64,000 bases of DNA, taken from positions 14,468,001 through 14,532,000 of the forward strand of contig NC_134373.1 in assembly GCF_035582795.1 (NCBI RefSeq), given 5' to 3'. This document shows positions 26,607 through 37,400 of the stretch, in pieces (positions within the stretch are counted from its first letter, which is position 1; each line of letters opens with the position of its first letter). Origin of the DNA: Mycteria americana (taxonomy: Eukaryota > Chordata > Aves > Ciconiiformes > Ciconiidae). Under the pieces are notes generated by a model. It made no database searches and was not told the DNA's origin. It saw nothing but the letters and a program-made list of their open reading frames with translations. A program made the translations under genes and the position numbers.

Positions 26607-26612
26607 AATAAA
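26607..26612 (+). terminator. KLF7: Possible proximal polyadenylation signal in the KLF7 3' UTR
   Basis: An AATAAA hexamer (in TTAAAAAATAAACAAAG) lies 5.8 kb after the stop codon. A weakly U-rich stretch follows (AAAATTTTGT). It could give a shorter mRNA isoform lacking the guanine-rich tract and the miR-130/301 site, but a hexamer alone is weak evidence. Confidence 0.3.
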
Positions 26613-26627
26613 CAAAGAAGAAAATTT

Positions 26628-26635
26628 TGTAAATA
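26628..26635 (+). promoter_or_regulatory. Pumilio response element TGTAAATA (KLF7 3' UTR)
   Basis: An exact UGUAAAUA, a high-affinity Pumilio site, just after the AATAAA at 26607. It would be retained only in longer isoforms. Confidence 0.4.
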
Positions 26636-27219
26636 ATTCAATGTTACTAGGCCAGCACCCAGTGGATCAAGGGCTTTTATTCCTGATTTCATTCAGGACT
26701 TGGCACATCCTGTCATTCCATCCAGTAAGACTGTTTTTAAGCTTTCATATCCTGGGTGACGCCTCTAACCCAACACTGTTTTAAAGTACTTTTTGCTGAT
26801 TTCAGATAGAGTTGCACTTGTAAAGATCCCCACATACCAAGAACAAAAACAATGCTTGACAATAATTCTATTTACCTCTGTCTTGAAAAATGAAAATTAT
26901 TTCCTCCCAAGATATTACAACTACTCATTGACAAGTCTTGCCTGTCTTTCATTAGCATTAAATCTACGCCTTCTTGAATGATCTTTCCAGATCAAGCTTG
27001 GATATTCTTCTTCCTTTTGTCACATTTGTGTCTCTTTTTATTAATAGTTTAGGGATGACTACCGCAGTCTTTCTCTTCCACAGCTCTACACTGGCTTCCG
27101 TGGCAAGATTTAGCATTGTAAGAACTGTAGGATCTGGCCCACCAGGTACTAAGATCTGTCTTGTAAAGCTGAGACTTTCCTCCTCCCTTAGAGGAAGAAG
27201 TCCAAGACATACTTGTGCT

Positions 27220-27270
27220 ATATAAGTTATATATATAATGATATAGTTGTATATATAAATTATATACATA
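27220..27270. repeat. TA-rich low-complexity tract
   Basis: Imperfect repeats of TATATA and ATAATGATATAG in the KLF7 3' UTR. Confidence 0.85.
27248..27255 (+). promoter_or_regulatory. Pumilio response element TGTATATA (KLF7 3' UTR)
   Basis: Fits UGUAHAUA inside a TA-rich repeat (about 27220-27270). Confidence 0.3.
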
Positions 27271-27758
27271 AAAATGTGGAGATGGTGGGGTAGGCTGCCT
27301 TTATCACCTCAAGAATGGGTTTCCCCACCTGAAAACTTTCAAATGCAGGTGTCATTTTTCAAACAGGGTTTTATAGTTTTCCTTAATGCTTGTTAATGGC
27401 ATTTTTGGTGTAATAATTAAAGTTGGAACTCTTAGCGATTTTCAAAATGAAAGCTTCGATGATTTTTTTTAAGTGCTTTGGTCCTAACTTCTATATACTG
27501 CCAGAAAACAGGTTCTTCACCCTGTCTCTGTGTGGGTGTGGATGTACAACAGTATACCGTATATACCTACACAGAAGAGGAAACTGAGCTACTGACTTAC
27601 AGTTTGTAGTAGCCAACCGTGCCTATTGCTTTGATTTAGGGAGGGCACTTGCTGTTGCCACTGCATTTTAGGAATCATGTCAGCTTCTGTAGGAAAGTTT
27701 TCAACAATGCTGGGAAATACATGTTGCTGTGTACTGTGAATGAGTAGGCTGCAAATCT

Positions 27759-27798
27759 GGGGATTGGGAGGGGAGGTGGGAAGGGAGGGGGACGAGGG
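27759..27798 (+). promoter_or_regulatory. Guanine-rich tract, potential RNA G-quadruplex in KLF7 3' UTR
   Basis: Seven runs of three or more G within 40 bases (GGGG, GGG, GGGG, GGG, GGG, GGGGG, GGG) on the transcribed strand, with short loops. This satisfies the G3+N1-7 rule several times over. Confidence 0.6.
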
Positions 27799-27878
27799 CT
27801 TAGCATGTACGCACTAAAAGTGTACTAGAATGGACAGAAAGGTGACAATTTTAGCCTTTATTGTCGGGCTCTTGGGGA

Positions 27879-27884
27879 AATAAA
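27879..27884 (+). terminator. KLF7: Possible alternative polyadenylation signal in the KLF7 3' UTR
   Basis: An AATAAA in GGGGAAATAAAAAGC lies about 80 bases after the guanine-rich tract at 27759-27798. G-rich elements next to poly(A) signals can influence cleavage. Whether this one is used cannot be judged from sequence. Confidence 0.3.
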
Positions 27885-28531
27885 AAGCTAACACGCAGTC
27901 CCTGAAAGGCCTGATGGCTGAAGGGCTGATCCTTACTTTATATTTTGCAACGTACATTTTACCCATGCTCTGTATTTAAACCCCAGGCCTGTCAGATTCT
28001 GGAAGTAGATCAGAACACTGGTTTAGACACTACTTTGTTACCAAGGCCATGTCTCTACCAGGGAAGTTGCCCTATGTTAAAATATCAGTCTAGTATAAAT
28101 CACTTTGTAGCTGCACCTATTACTCAATTGCCTGGATTGAGTTTGCATTGGCATCCTACGCAGTTAAGCTAAAGTGTAAGAAATGCTTCAACCAATTAAG
28201 ATACCTCTACAGGAAGATTCTTCCACCAATTTAAGTACCTGGTTTTGAAATCACTGCATATAAACCATGACAGCTTTTCTCTTAGAAACAAGGCCTTAGT
28301 TCAGCATGTCTGCTCATCTGGTTGAAAAAATAATAATGCAGGCTGAGATTTTTTTTTCTTGCTTTGCAAAGTGGCCTGTTTTCTTTCTTGTCCTTTGAAA
28401 CCTTTCTTGCTCTCTACTACACATTAGATTTTTGTTTGGGGGATTTTTTTTAGCAACAACAAAAAAAAGTATGAATGCTCCCTATTTAAAAAAAAAACAA
28501 ACAACACAACATTGCTTGAAGGACTTTCGTT

Positions 28532-28539
28532 TTGCACTA
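28532..28539 (+). promoter_or_regulatory. miR-130/301-family 8-mer site (TTGCACTA)
   Basis: TTGCACTA is complementary to the seed (AGUGCAA) plus the A opposite position 1. It lies near the distal end of the KLF7 3' UTR, only in the longest isoform. Confidence 0.4.
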
Positions 28540-28700
28540 TAATTTTTCTTTTACCAGATGTGTCTGACAAGTGCATTTTGGAGATGCCCTCGGTCACGTT
28601 CTCTCAGGCCTACTCTGGTATTTCTAATATATCACAGAAGTACCCAGTCTTGTAGCCCTCAGTTCTGCCTTTTTTTGACATTTTATTTTTTTTAAGCTTT

Positions 28701-28727
28701 TTATATATATATATATATAAATATATT
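28701..28727. repeat. TA dinucleotide tract near KLF7 3' end
   Basis: TTTTTATATATATATATATA followed by AATATATTA, about 220 bp before the distal AATAAA. Its AU-rich nature is usual for 3' UTR ends. Confidence 0.85.
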
Positions 28728-28945
28728 ACTTTGTCAGTTTTTTTGCTGTACAAAAAGTCTTAAGATTTAAAAATATTATTTGTATTATATGATGGTGGTA
28801 TGTTAATGTTACAAAATTATTAATGAAGAAAAAATTTATTTTTGTTACTGGTCTGTTTCATAATTCTTTTTTAAATTGGTATATTGTAAGATATCTATGC
28901 AAAAATGTTATGTGACGCATTTTTATTTAAGAATGTAATATGTGT

Positions 28946-28951
28946 AATAAA
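28946..28951 (+). terminator. KLF7: KLF7 distal polyadenylation signal AATAAA
   Basis: AATAAA is followed about 15-20 bases later by a likely cleavage zone. A G/U-rich stretch (GTGTTTAGTGTGCCTTGTA) comes next, the usual downstream element. It comes after about 600 bp of AU-rich sequence containing TTTTTATATATA tracts, which looks like the 3' end of a long brain-type 3' UTR. Confidence 0.75.
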
Positions 28952-28970
28952 CAGTAGAATGTGTTTGGCC

Positions 28971-31900
28971 CGACAGTGTTTAGTGTGCCTTGTATATTAT
29001 TTCTTTATGAAAACTTCTGTGAACAGTGAAATGGCTTTTGAGTATCAGTTAAGGCTATGGTTCTGTAAACAGTTATTGACATAAAGAATGTAACTTCTAA
29101 GTATGCTTTAGCTTATCAGAATCACATTTTTGGATTTAAATTTTTTTTTTTTTAAATGTATTTTACAACAGTTCAAATCTTGCTTATATTCATGCTGTAT
29201 CACATGTTGCTTTTGGAAAAGATGCTCAAGAAGGAAGTTCTTATTCTTAAAAGCTGACCGGATTTCCATCTGGCTTGTAATACTGCTTCTGTTGGAGTCA
29301 GTGACTTCTGTTATTTGACGGTTTACACTGGTTGAAGATTTCAGCCAGTATTATTTTTGTAAAAGACACAGAGAACACTTGCATTGCATTTTCCATGCCT
29401 AGCTTTAAAACATTTGTCAGTCACTGATCAAAATAGGACTAGACTTTGAGGCTCCTGAGCACTAGTGCTATGCTCTAGTCCGTGCATCAGGCTGTCTCGC
29501 AGGAGTGCAATATTGTTCTCTTTCCCCCGCCTCAGTCATTTAGTCTCCCTCTTTAATGTCTGCAAAATTGCAAGCACAATTGAATCCACCTGGATGCTCA
29601 AGTACTAAAAATGTATTTAGGCAGTAAAAACAGTCATTCTGAGCACAATTACTTTGCAGTGTCATGGCATAAAATGAAATTACTTTTTCAAGTCAGGACG
29701 GTATCCCTTTACGTTTTTGCTGTCTTGTGCTCACACGCGGCAGCAACTTCAGTGGGCACTGCATATGAACGTCCTGTAGGGCTCATCTGATGCAAACTTG
29801 CTAGCTTTTATTTCTGAGACAACATGCCTCACTTGCCCTGTTGGGAAACCTGCTAGGGCTGTTTATGTCAGACAGACAGAGGGAAGGATTCCCCTCCTGA
29901 CATCTGCGTCTAGAAGCCAGATGACCATTCTAACCTACTCATTTATACTCCCTCTGTAGCTAATGAAGAGAGACATATCCAGAGGTGACTCACTCCAGGG
30001 GATGAGTTGAATGCAAAAGGAGCTGAGGTGATGTCAAGCATTTCTGGAAGGCCACATGGTAAGTTGGAAAACAAAAGTTCCAGTGATGCCCATGGCTGCT
30101 CTGGTCACTGGTCACAAACCAGAGGTTTGATGATGGACATAATTTGTAGTGTTTGGGTGTATGTTAACGAACAGCTCTTGAGTGCTGGAAGAGGGCTCAG
30201 CACAGGTCAAAATTTTGGGCTTGTGTTCCAAATGGTCAAAACTGCTCAGTGCTCTGGCTGCTTCAGTGTGGCAGTGATACCTTGGTGTCTCTCTTACAGA
30301 GCATGAGTGAGTGAGTCAGTTCTCATAGAGTTTTTGGCATCCTACCGTGAAAATAGGTAGGATGAAAAGGCTGAAAAAAATGGTCTTTTTGTTGTAGATT
30401 GAAGTACTTGTATGATGCAGGTATGAATGGAGTTATGTACGACACAGGATTCTTTCTGCAAATAGAATTTTGACTTTATAGCTTTTTTCTTGTAAAGACA
30501 AGGTCCAGGTTCCTTCACTTTCTCTCTTCCTTGAAAACCGCTGAAAGCTTTTAGCATCTCACCTACCTTGAGCTTTCTGACAGTTATATGTCTATGTGTC
30601 TAGACAAAGATACTTCTAGTGTAAATTAGTCCTCTGCTCTCCACCTGCGAGAAGGACTTCCAAAGAGCTCTGGAACAACCTTTTTGAAGGAAACTTTGGG
30701 GCAGCACAGCTGGTTCTTTGGCCTGTGTTCAACTGGCATGAATTGGAGGGAGGATTATCAATTACAGGTAAATATACAACCAGTTTCTTTTCCAGGAACT
30801 TTCAGAAAATACAATGCTTTACTAGCATACACTTCCTCTTAGAAGCAGGTAGGTTATTAGTCTGCAGGAATAGCTGTCAGACATTCCCCGGGCTGGAGGC
30901 CAGGGAAAAGAGATACTACGAAAGAACTCCTTCCCTCTGAAATTGTTCAGGTAGCACACAGTCACGCACCTTGGGCAACTCCCACTGTTGGGGTCTGGAG
31001 TTCTCTAAGGAAAGAAAAGAAAAATTTATTCACTTCTAGGGTTAGACTGCATATGACCATCCTATTGAGCTCATCTGATGCAAACTCATCATGTGCAAAC
31101 TTTGCATGACTTTTTGGACATAGTTCCTCTCCTTCAAATGCATCTCAGCTGAAGCAGAGAAGGGCTGAGGAGCCTTCACCCCTTTCTCAGGCTGCAGGAG
31201 GCTGAGCAAGCTCAGCGCTGTCTAGGCACGACTCTGCAACACGTGGCTATCTGGTGGGCAGCTACTCTAACAGAGGAGGTTGCCAGGTGCATTAGTTTCC
31301 TCAAGTATCTTCTTTTCAAAGCTACTTGAGCTGAAAAAACAAAAATGCTTCCTATGAAACTTACAAATGTAGATTTTTGTCCCTTCTTTTTTTTTTATTT
31401 TTGGCTTTACTTCACCTTTTCCTAGGGAGAGTAAATAATGAGAGCAGAATTAAAAGTGAATGAAATGAGGGTTTGCCACCAGAATTATGCTATTTTAGTG
31501 CTTTTTACAAATATTTGTAATACTCTGGGTTTAATTATTTTTCTGAAGATCAGTCAATCAGTTTTGATATGAAATAAACAGTTTTTCATTAACAATTTCT
31601 GACCACCTGGCTGGACTTCTTTCCAGAGGCCCAGTTGCAAGCCATATCTGCTGACTGAGAGCTCGTGTGCTTCATCGTGTACATCTGTCGTGCTGAGAGC
31701 TGATGAGGGTTATTGGAACTATTGCTTCTAGGGGCCTTCTGTGTCCATGGCTTGTCCATTGACTTCAGTTTTCTGGAGATCTTTTGTCTGAAACCATAAG
31801 GGACACATCCTGTTTTCAGAGACCCTTCCTCCTGTACCCCTGCACATGGTTTCACATTCATTGTCTGCTTATGTTCTGGCTGGTTAATGTTCAATGATGG

Positions 31901-33200
31901 AGAGGCAGTTAAACTGAGCAAGATGAAGCTGTGCTGTACCTACTTGGTCTTGAGTTTAAAATTCCTCAGTGCTTTGGAGGCTTTGCCAAACTCAGTCAAA
32001 TTTACCTCTATCTGCTGGATTTCCCCTGGACTTTTTGGGCATGCAAAATTAACAAAAGCATCTCAAACAGGTGGAACAGGATAGTTGTATCTCAAATTCA
32101 ACTTGAGTTCCCCAAATGATATGGAGTGTGGACTAGAAACCAGAGTCCCAATCCAAGCAAACGCCTTCTGGTCCAAGGCTCCTATCTAATATTTCTAATT
32201 TACTGAGGTAATCAGAAGGCACTTTTCCCCTCAGGATCCAGTCTAGCTGGTATTAGCAAACCTAGGACCAGTACTAATCCCATAAGTAAAGAGAAGTATG
32301 CTTGAGCGATACCATTTAAAAAGTATTTTGGGATACTCAGGAAGGATCTTTGAGAAACAGGATCTTTCCTGCCCTTCAACAAAAACCTCTTACCCTTTCA
32401 ACAGAAAGCTGCAAAACAAATACAAGTTTCTAAAATTCAGTGATGAGAACCTTGGCCTTCTGAGGTGAATATTTTGGTCCCTAAAATGTAAGGTTCTTTC
32501 CACCTCTTTCCTGTGACCCTGAAATACTGTGGCTAGCTGATGGTGCAGAAAGAGCTGCTACAAGGAAGGTAATTTGGAAGAGGAAGGAGGGCACAGTCCT
32601 TGTAATCAGAACAATGCCTAAAGCTCTGGGAAACGGCAAGAGCTGCCAGAGTATAACCTAAATACAGTTCATGAGCTGAGGCACAGGATGGAAGGTCTCA
32701 GCTACAGATCTGTATCTCCATGTAAACTCACGTGAGTAGCTCCAAGGCATCGCCACAAACACCCTGAAATCCCAAGTAACCATTATTAATAAACCTTAAC
32801 TGTTTCTCTTCTGCTTTTCTTTTCTGAAGCTTATCTTGCAAACATTTCCCTAAATCCTCTCAGCCCACTCTGAACCTCCTCATCTCTCTCCTTTTTCAGG
32901 TTTTTATGCTGCCAGATGACAGCTTCCCTTCTTAGCCCAAGACTGTCATCACCCCTTTACATTTAACTAATTAATTGATATTTAATGATTAAATTATTAT
33001 TAAATGATAAATTAAATTTTCTTCATTGTGAAGGATGAGTTACAGGGAGCTAAAGTGATCACTGTTCAGAGACCCAAGAAGTAAAACTGTGGCTGGGTCA
33101 CTGTGCACCTCAGAGAATATAACTACCTACCAGTGAGTCAACAGTACGACATTCAAGGAACGTATGTACTTGTCAAGTATAGTCCTCCCCTTGCTCAGAG
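28971..33200. other. Intergenic, downstream of KLF7: no gene recognised
   Basis: AT-rich, non-coding looking. Items noted are a 9-bp perfect hairpin (30338-30364), an AT-rich stretch with many TAAT cores (about 32960-33020), and short polyT tracts. Open frames here overlap and match nothing. Confidence 0.7.
30338..30364. repeat. Perfect 9-bp stem-loop
   Basis: CATCCTACC (30338-30346), 9-base loop, GGTAGGATG (30356-30364). It lies 1.4 kb past the KLF7 poly(A) signal. Confidence 0.65.
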
Positions 33201-33620
33201 ACCCCATTCCTAAAAAGTTAGTTAGGCACTGCCCCCGGGCCCCAGCACAGCACAGCCCGAGTTAGGGGGTGAAACGCTCTCCCCGGCCCCGCGGGGACAG
33301 TTGCTGCCCTTCGGAGGGGCAGGGACCGAGGCGGGGGCCTCTCGGCCGCTACACGGCTGAGGCCCTGAGGAGAGGCACAAGGCCCCTCAAAATGGCGCCT
33401 CTCTGCCCCCAGGCTCCTTTTGGCATCGACTGCAAGTGCCAGCCCTGCTCGGTGCACCCTGTCCGGCCACGGAGGAGCAGGCCAAGCGAAGTTAGGCATC
33501 TCCCTGAGCAACTGGAAATGGTGGCAGTGACAGCAGGAGCTTTAAGGTTGAAGAGAAGTGCAGGAGGAAATGTTCTCCTCCCGTCAGGTGGGTCCTTTCC
33601 TGGCACATGGAAGCCATGCC
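33200..33620. promoter_or_regulatory. Intergenic CpG-rich island; candidate promoter
   Basis: CpG dinucleotides are frequent (for example CCCCGGCCCCGCGGGGACAG and GGCCTCTCGGCCGCTACACG) in otherwise AT-rich DNA. It has long open frames on both strands, which is usual for GC-rich sequence, and none resembles a known protein. A YY1-type site at 33388-33399 sits inside and two more follow within 1.1 kb. A lncRNA or distal promoter is the most natural guess, not proven. Confidence 0.45.
33388..33399 (+). promoter_or_regulatory. YY1-type motif (CAAAATGGCGCC)
   Basis: Contains AAAATGGCGCC, close to the YY1 core AARATGGCGGC, inside the CpG island. Confidence 0.4.
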
Positions 33621-33765
33621 GCCCTCTCCCCGTACAGTGATTCTGTCACCCTTCTGTCCCCATCCCATACTTCACTGTTTTGGTGTCACTCTTGCAAAGG
33701 TGGCCAGGCTTTTTCCTGAGCCATGAGGGCTTTCTTTTCACAGTGCTGGTAACCAAAGAATTATA

Positions 33766-33779
33766 AAATGCCGCCATGT
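33766..33779 (-). promoter_or_regulatory. YY1-type motif, minus strand
   Basis: On the minus strand it reads ACATGGCGGCATTT, with the ATGGCGGC YY1 core. Confidence 0.4.
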
Positions 33780-34417
33780 TCTTCATGGTGGGGATTGCTA
33801 TTAACCCCTCATCTGCTTTTCTCTCAGCATTTCTGATGCTGGGTGCCTGCCCTCCCGAGCCATGGCATGGATAAAAATCAGCCACCTAGGCATCCACAGG
33901 TCACATTTGCATTAGTAAACTCAACAGGGCCATAGCCCTGTTGTCCGTACTGTTAAATTGCTGGTATGGCCCCATCAGACACCCCCCACAACACCGCCTG
34001 GGTATGGCTCAGGGCTAGCAGGTGCCCAAACGCAGCCCAGACGTGGGCACTGTTTTGGGAGATCATGTGGGGAAAGGTAAGAGATTTCAGTGGTGTGAGA
34101 CATAAGTCATGCTGAGCCAGTCAGCCTCAGGGCCAGAGAAGGCCTCAGGTGCATTTACTTGTCCATATGAATGCCACCAGGACTCCCCCACAGTGCCATT
34201 CCCTCCAGCAGCTGCTGTTGGGCTCTTTCGATGACCACAGCTGTCTCTGAGGAGAGCACTACAGGCTCACGGGAGCTGTGTCACTGTGATCAGGTGTTGC
34301 CCAAAATTAATTGATCTGTGAGGTGAGAAGGTAGCTGTGCTGCTCTCTGAACACAGCCCCTGGCAGCCAGGCTGCTCCAGCTTGGTGCCTCAGATGTCTG
34401 CCACAGCACAGAAGCTT

Positions 34418-34430
34418 CAAGATGGCGGCT
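34418..34430 (+). promoter_or_regulatory. YY1 motif (CAAGATGGCGGCT)
   Basis: An exact match to the strong YY1 consensus CAAGATGGCGGC, as often placed just downstream of transcription starts. Confidence 0.5.
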
Positions 34431-37400
34431 GTGCCAGCAGTAGCCGGGATGGCCGCCAGGCTGGGCAGGTCTCCTCCTTCCCCTGCCACTGCATGTGCTT
34501 GGTGGTACTGGGCAGCAGGAAGTAAGCATGTGCTCCAGAAGGAAGCTGGCCCACCATGGTGGGCAGGCAAAAAAAACATCCACAGTCTGAGCAATTTTGT
34601 TCAGCCCCTGAACAAAAGACCAGCCCCTGGGTAGTTGCTGCCTGACAAACTTAAGGAGGGCAGTTTTCCCTTTGATGTTAGTGGGAATTACATTGTACAC
34701 ATACCAAGGGGAGAATGTGCCCCTAATTAATCGGAAATCACTGGCAGCAAGTCACTGTGTCAGAAGGGTTCTGGCCACTCGTCCCTCACTGTTCAGAAGG
34801 GCTGCATTTCCACACAGGGAAGGACTTGCTTGGAAGTGGCTTGAACAGATGAAAAATAGTCAACAACTCTGAGAAAATTGCCAATATGTTTGTGTCAATT
34901 TAATAGAGAAATATACACTCAGATTTAAATGCCTTCTTGATTTATTTTTTTCACAGAACAGAAAAGGATGAAGAGGACACTGAAGACAAAACATGCAAAG
35001 AAAACCTCAACTCAAGTTTGGTTTTAAATAGAGCAAGATGTTAGGGGAAATGTATGGTGAGGAACTGTACCAGGATTTGGAAGTGCCAGATGGTACCTAT
35101 ACCACAGCAGACATTTTAGGTAAATTTAACTAAATATCATCATCTGGTATTGGCTCAGTTTTAGTGATGTGCACCCCTTTTTCCTTGGTATGCTCCTGTG
35201 TAGCACAAGTATAGTATACCCATAGAATTCACTTCCTCCATGGCTCTAGCAGACACACAAAATGTCTAGTAAGACATTTTGCCTGGGTGATTCTGCTGTG
35301 AAAGGCTCATGCCGGTTTCCTCTTTCCATAGGGAGAGTAGAGATGATCCCACTTAATAGAAGTTCAAAAATTAGCAATAAGCAGTGGGGAGAAGTTTGTG
35401 GTTTGTTTTTTGTTTTGTTTTTTTTTTACTGACAGTAGCCAAGCCCAAGGAGGACAGTTTGAACTGTCATTTGTTATTACTGAATTCTGTGCTAAATCCA
35501 GATTCTAGGAATTTACAGCCTAGTCTGCAGAGGACTTGAGTTGACTTTGACACCAAGTTAGGAAAGGCATCTCTCCTTAACCAAAACCAAATCCATGTAA
35601 CTGTACCCATTGGTTACAATACCCTTTGTTATAAGTACAGCAACCAATTTTCCCTAAGGCACAGAGTGACTTCATTACTCTGTGTGTTGATTTTTCTGAA
35701 AAGAATTTGTAAATAGTTTCAGAAAAATCCATGATTCCAGTAGAAGGATATGACTCTCAGAGAGCTCCATAATTTTCATTTGTCTGATTATGGTGCCAAT
35801 TATCTTACAGTGTGATGAGACTGAAAACAAGAGTCTGATGCCAAAATCACTTCCTGCTCATGATGTTTTTGGTTTTGCTTTGTTTGGGGAAAAATTATGG
35901 CTGGTGAAAATACTAGATAAATCAAGGAAGTTTATGATTCTTGCTTCACATGCCATGTGCCTCACACTTGACCCAGAAGAACTATTTGAAATGGAGGACT
36001 GAAACAGTCTCTGCACCACTTAAATTCAAGGCTTATTGATTCTAACTGCCTTTAGCTGTGCCAAGCATCGCCAGCTGTGGAGGTGGATACACATATATTA
36101 AGAACCAGACTAACATCTATTTTTTGTGCTGGCAGCTGTCAGAGTGAACAGGTAATCACCATCAGTATGATTACTGCTTTTATGTGTTGTCCCCCACACA
36201 TGTGTATGTATTTATGCATGTGTATACACACATGTATTTAGGGATATTCAAGTTCTTGTGTTCCCTCCTGACCTTCCTGGTGGTACCATAACACAATCCT
36301 TAAGAACATTCTCCTACCCCCACCCCTATACTTAAGCGATATGAGAGGAGGAGAGGGACAAAGCTCTTCTGAGGTAATACTAGGATGGTGTTAAGAGGCC
36401 TTGTCTGCCAAGACAGATACTCCTGTGACACTGTAAACCCATCGCTTTGGTCCAAATTCACAGGTGGAATTCAATGCCTAAATATCTTTATTGGTATTGG
36501 GAGGCTTTAGCTTCCCAACAACTCCCTAAACCAGGAATGATAGCATTCCTCTACCAGACAGGGGTGCCTGCATTAATGAGATTATCAGATTCCAAAGAGA
36601 CAGAGGCCCCAGACTGACTTCCCTGGTCTTACCTGTCTGCTAATCTGTTTATAACACCATGTCATTCCTGGTTAATATCACCTTCAATCAAGTTATATCC
36701 TCTTAAACACCAGCTTCTCTTTAGCTGACTGCCAAACCATGAAGTGATAGCTTCAGTGGCAATACCATGATATTCAAATACAGTAGGTGAAAGTACTGCA
36801 TTACCACGGTTCTTCTCCTTCCCTGCCTTGTGTTCTCTATTATATTCTTTATTGGATTTGTGTGATGCATCACACAGTGGCTGTGTGTATTCTGGGAAGG
36901 GCCAAGCATGTGTTTGTGAACTGGATGAGTTCTCCATCTCAGTAGGACTTGTTTCTTTTCACACACAGACATGTAAATTTAAGGGAGCATATGTATTTGA
37001 GTCTTGGCTGAGGCCATACTGATGTATGCTGTGTGATACTGATACATATTTTGTGATGCCAGTGCACCTTTACTCTCTCAGCTGGAAACTGGAAGCACTA
37101 CTAAGAATTCCTTGTCAAGGCTGACTGTGAGGATCAAATGTTTTGAGGGGGGGAAGTAACTGTTAAGAATATTATTTGTTTGGTAGTAAGCAGGTTTTTT
37201 TTGCTGTATCCCTGAGTTTCTATTGCCATAAAAGACAAAAATGTACCATGGTTTTGTAAGAAGCTTTGAGATCAGTGCTGTGACTCACTTAGGAAACTCA
37301 CACTGTGACCCGCTTAGGAAAAGAAAAGAAGATACGTATGGAAGAGGTTGTATGCTATATATCCTTGGGAGTGCTTGAGAGCATCAGTGCATACTCCAGT

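Larger units (their letters stand above)
20812..28970 (+). other. KLF7: KLF7 3' untranslated region (long, about 8.1 kb)
   Basis: From the stop codon to the canonical AATAAA at 28946 there is no other recognisable gene, and sequence becomes progressively AU-rich. Contents include two CR1 fragments (about 24.5 and 25.6 kb), a purine-rich tract (about 23.03 kb), TA-rich repeats (27.22-27.27 and 28.70 kb), a guanine-rich tract (27759-27798), three Pumilio-type motifs, and a TTGCACTA miR-130/301-type site. Extra AATAAA hexamers at 26607 and 27879 could give shorter isoforms. A very long 3' UTR is typical of KLF7. The exact end is inferred from the signal, not from transcripts. Confidence 0.75.

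Noticed and set aside
33218..33640. Opposed long frames across the intergenic CpG island
   Set aside because: Both strands are open because stop codons are rare in GC-rich DNA. No domain, no splice pattern and no known protein was recognised.
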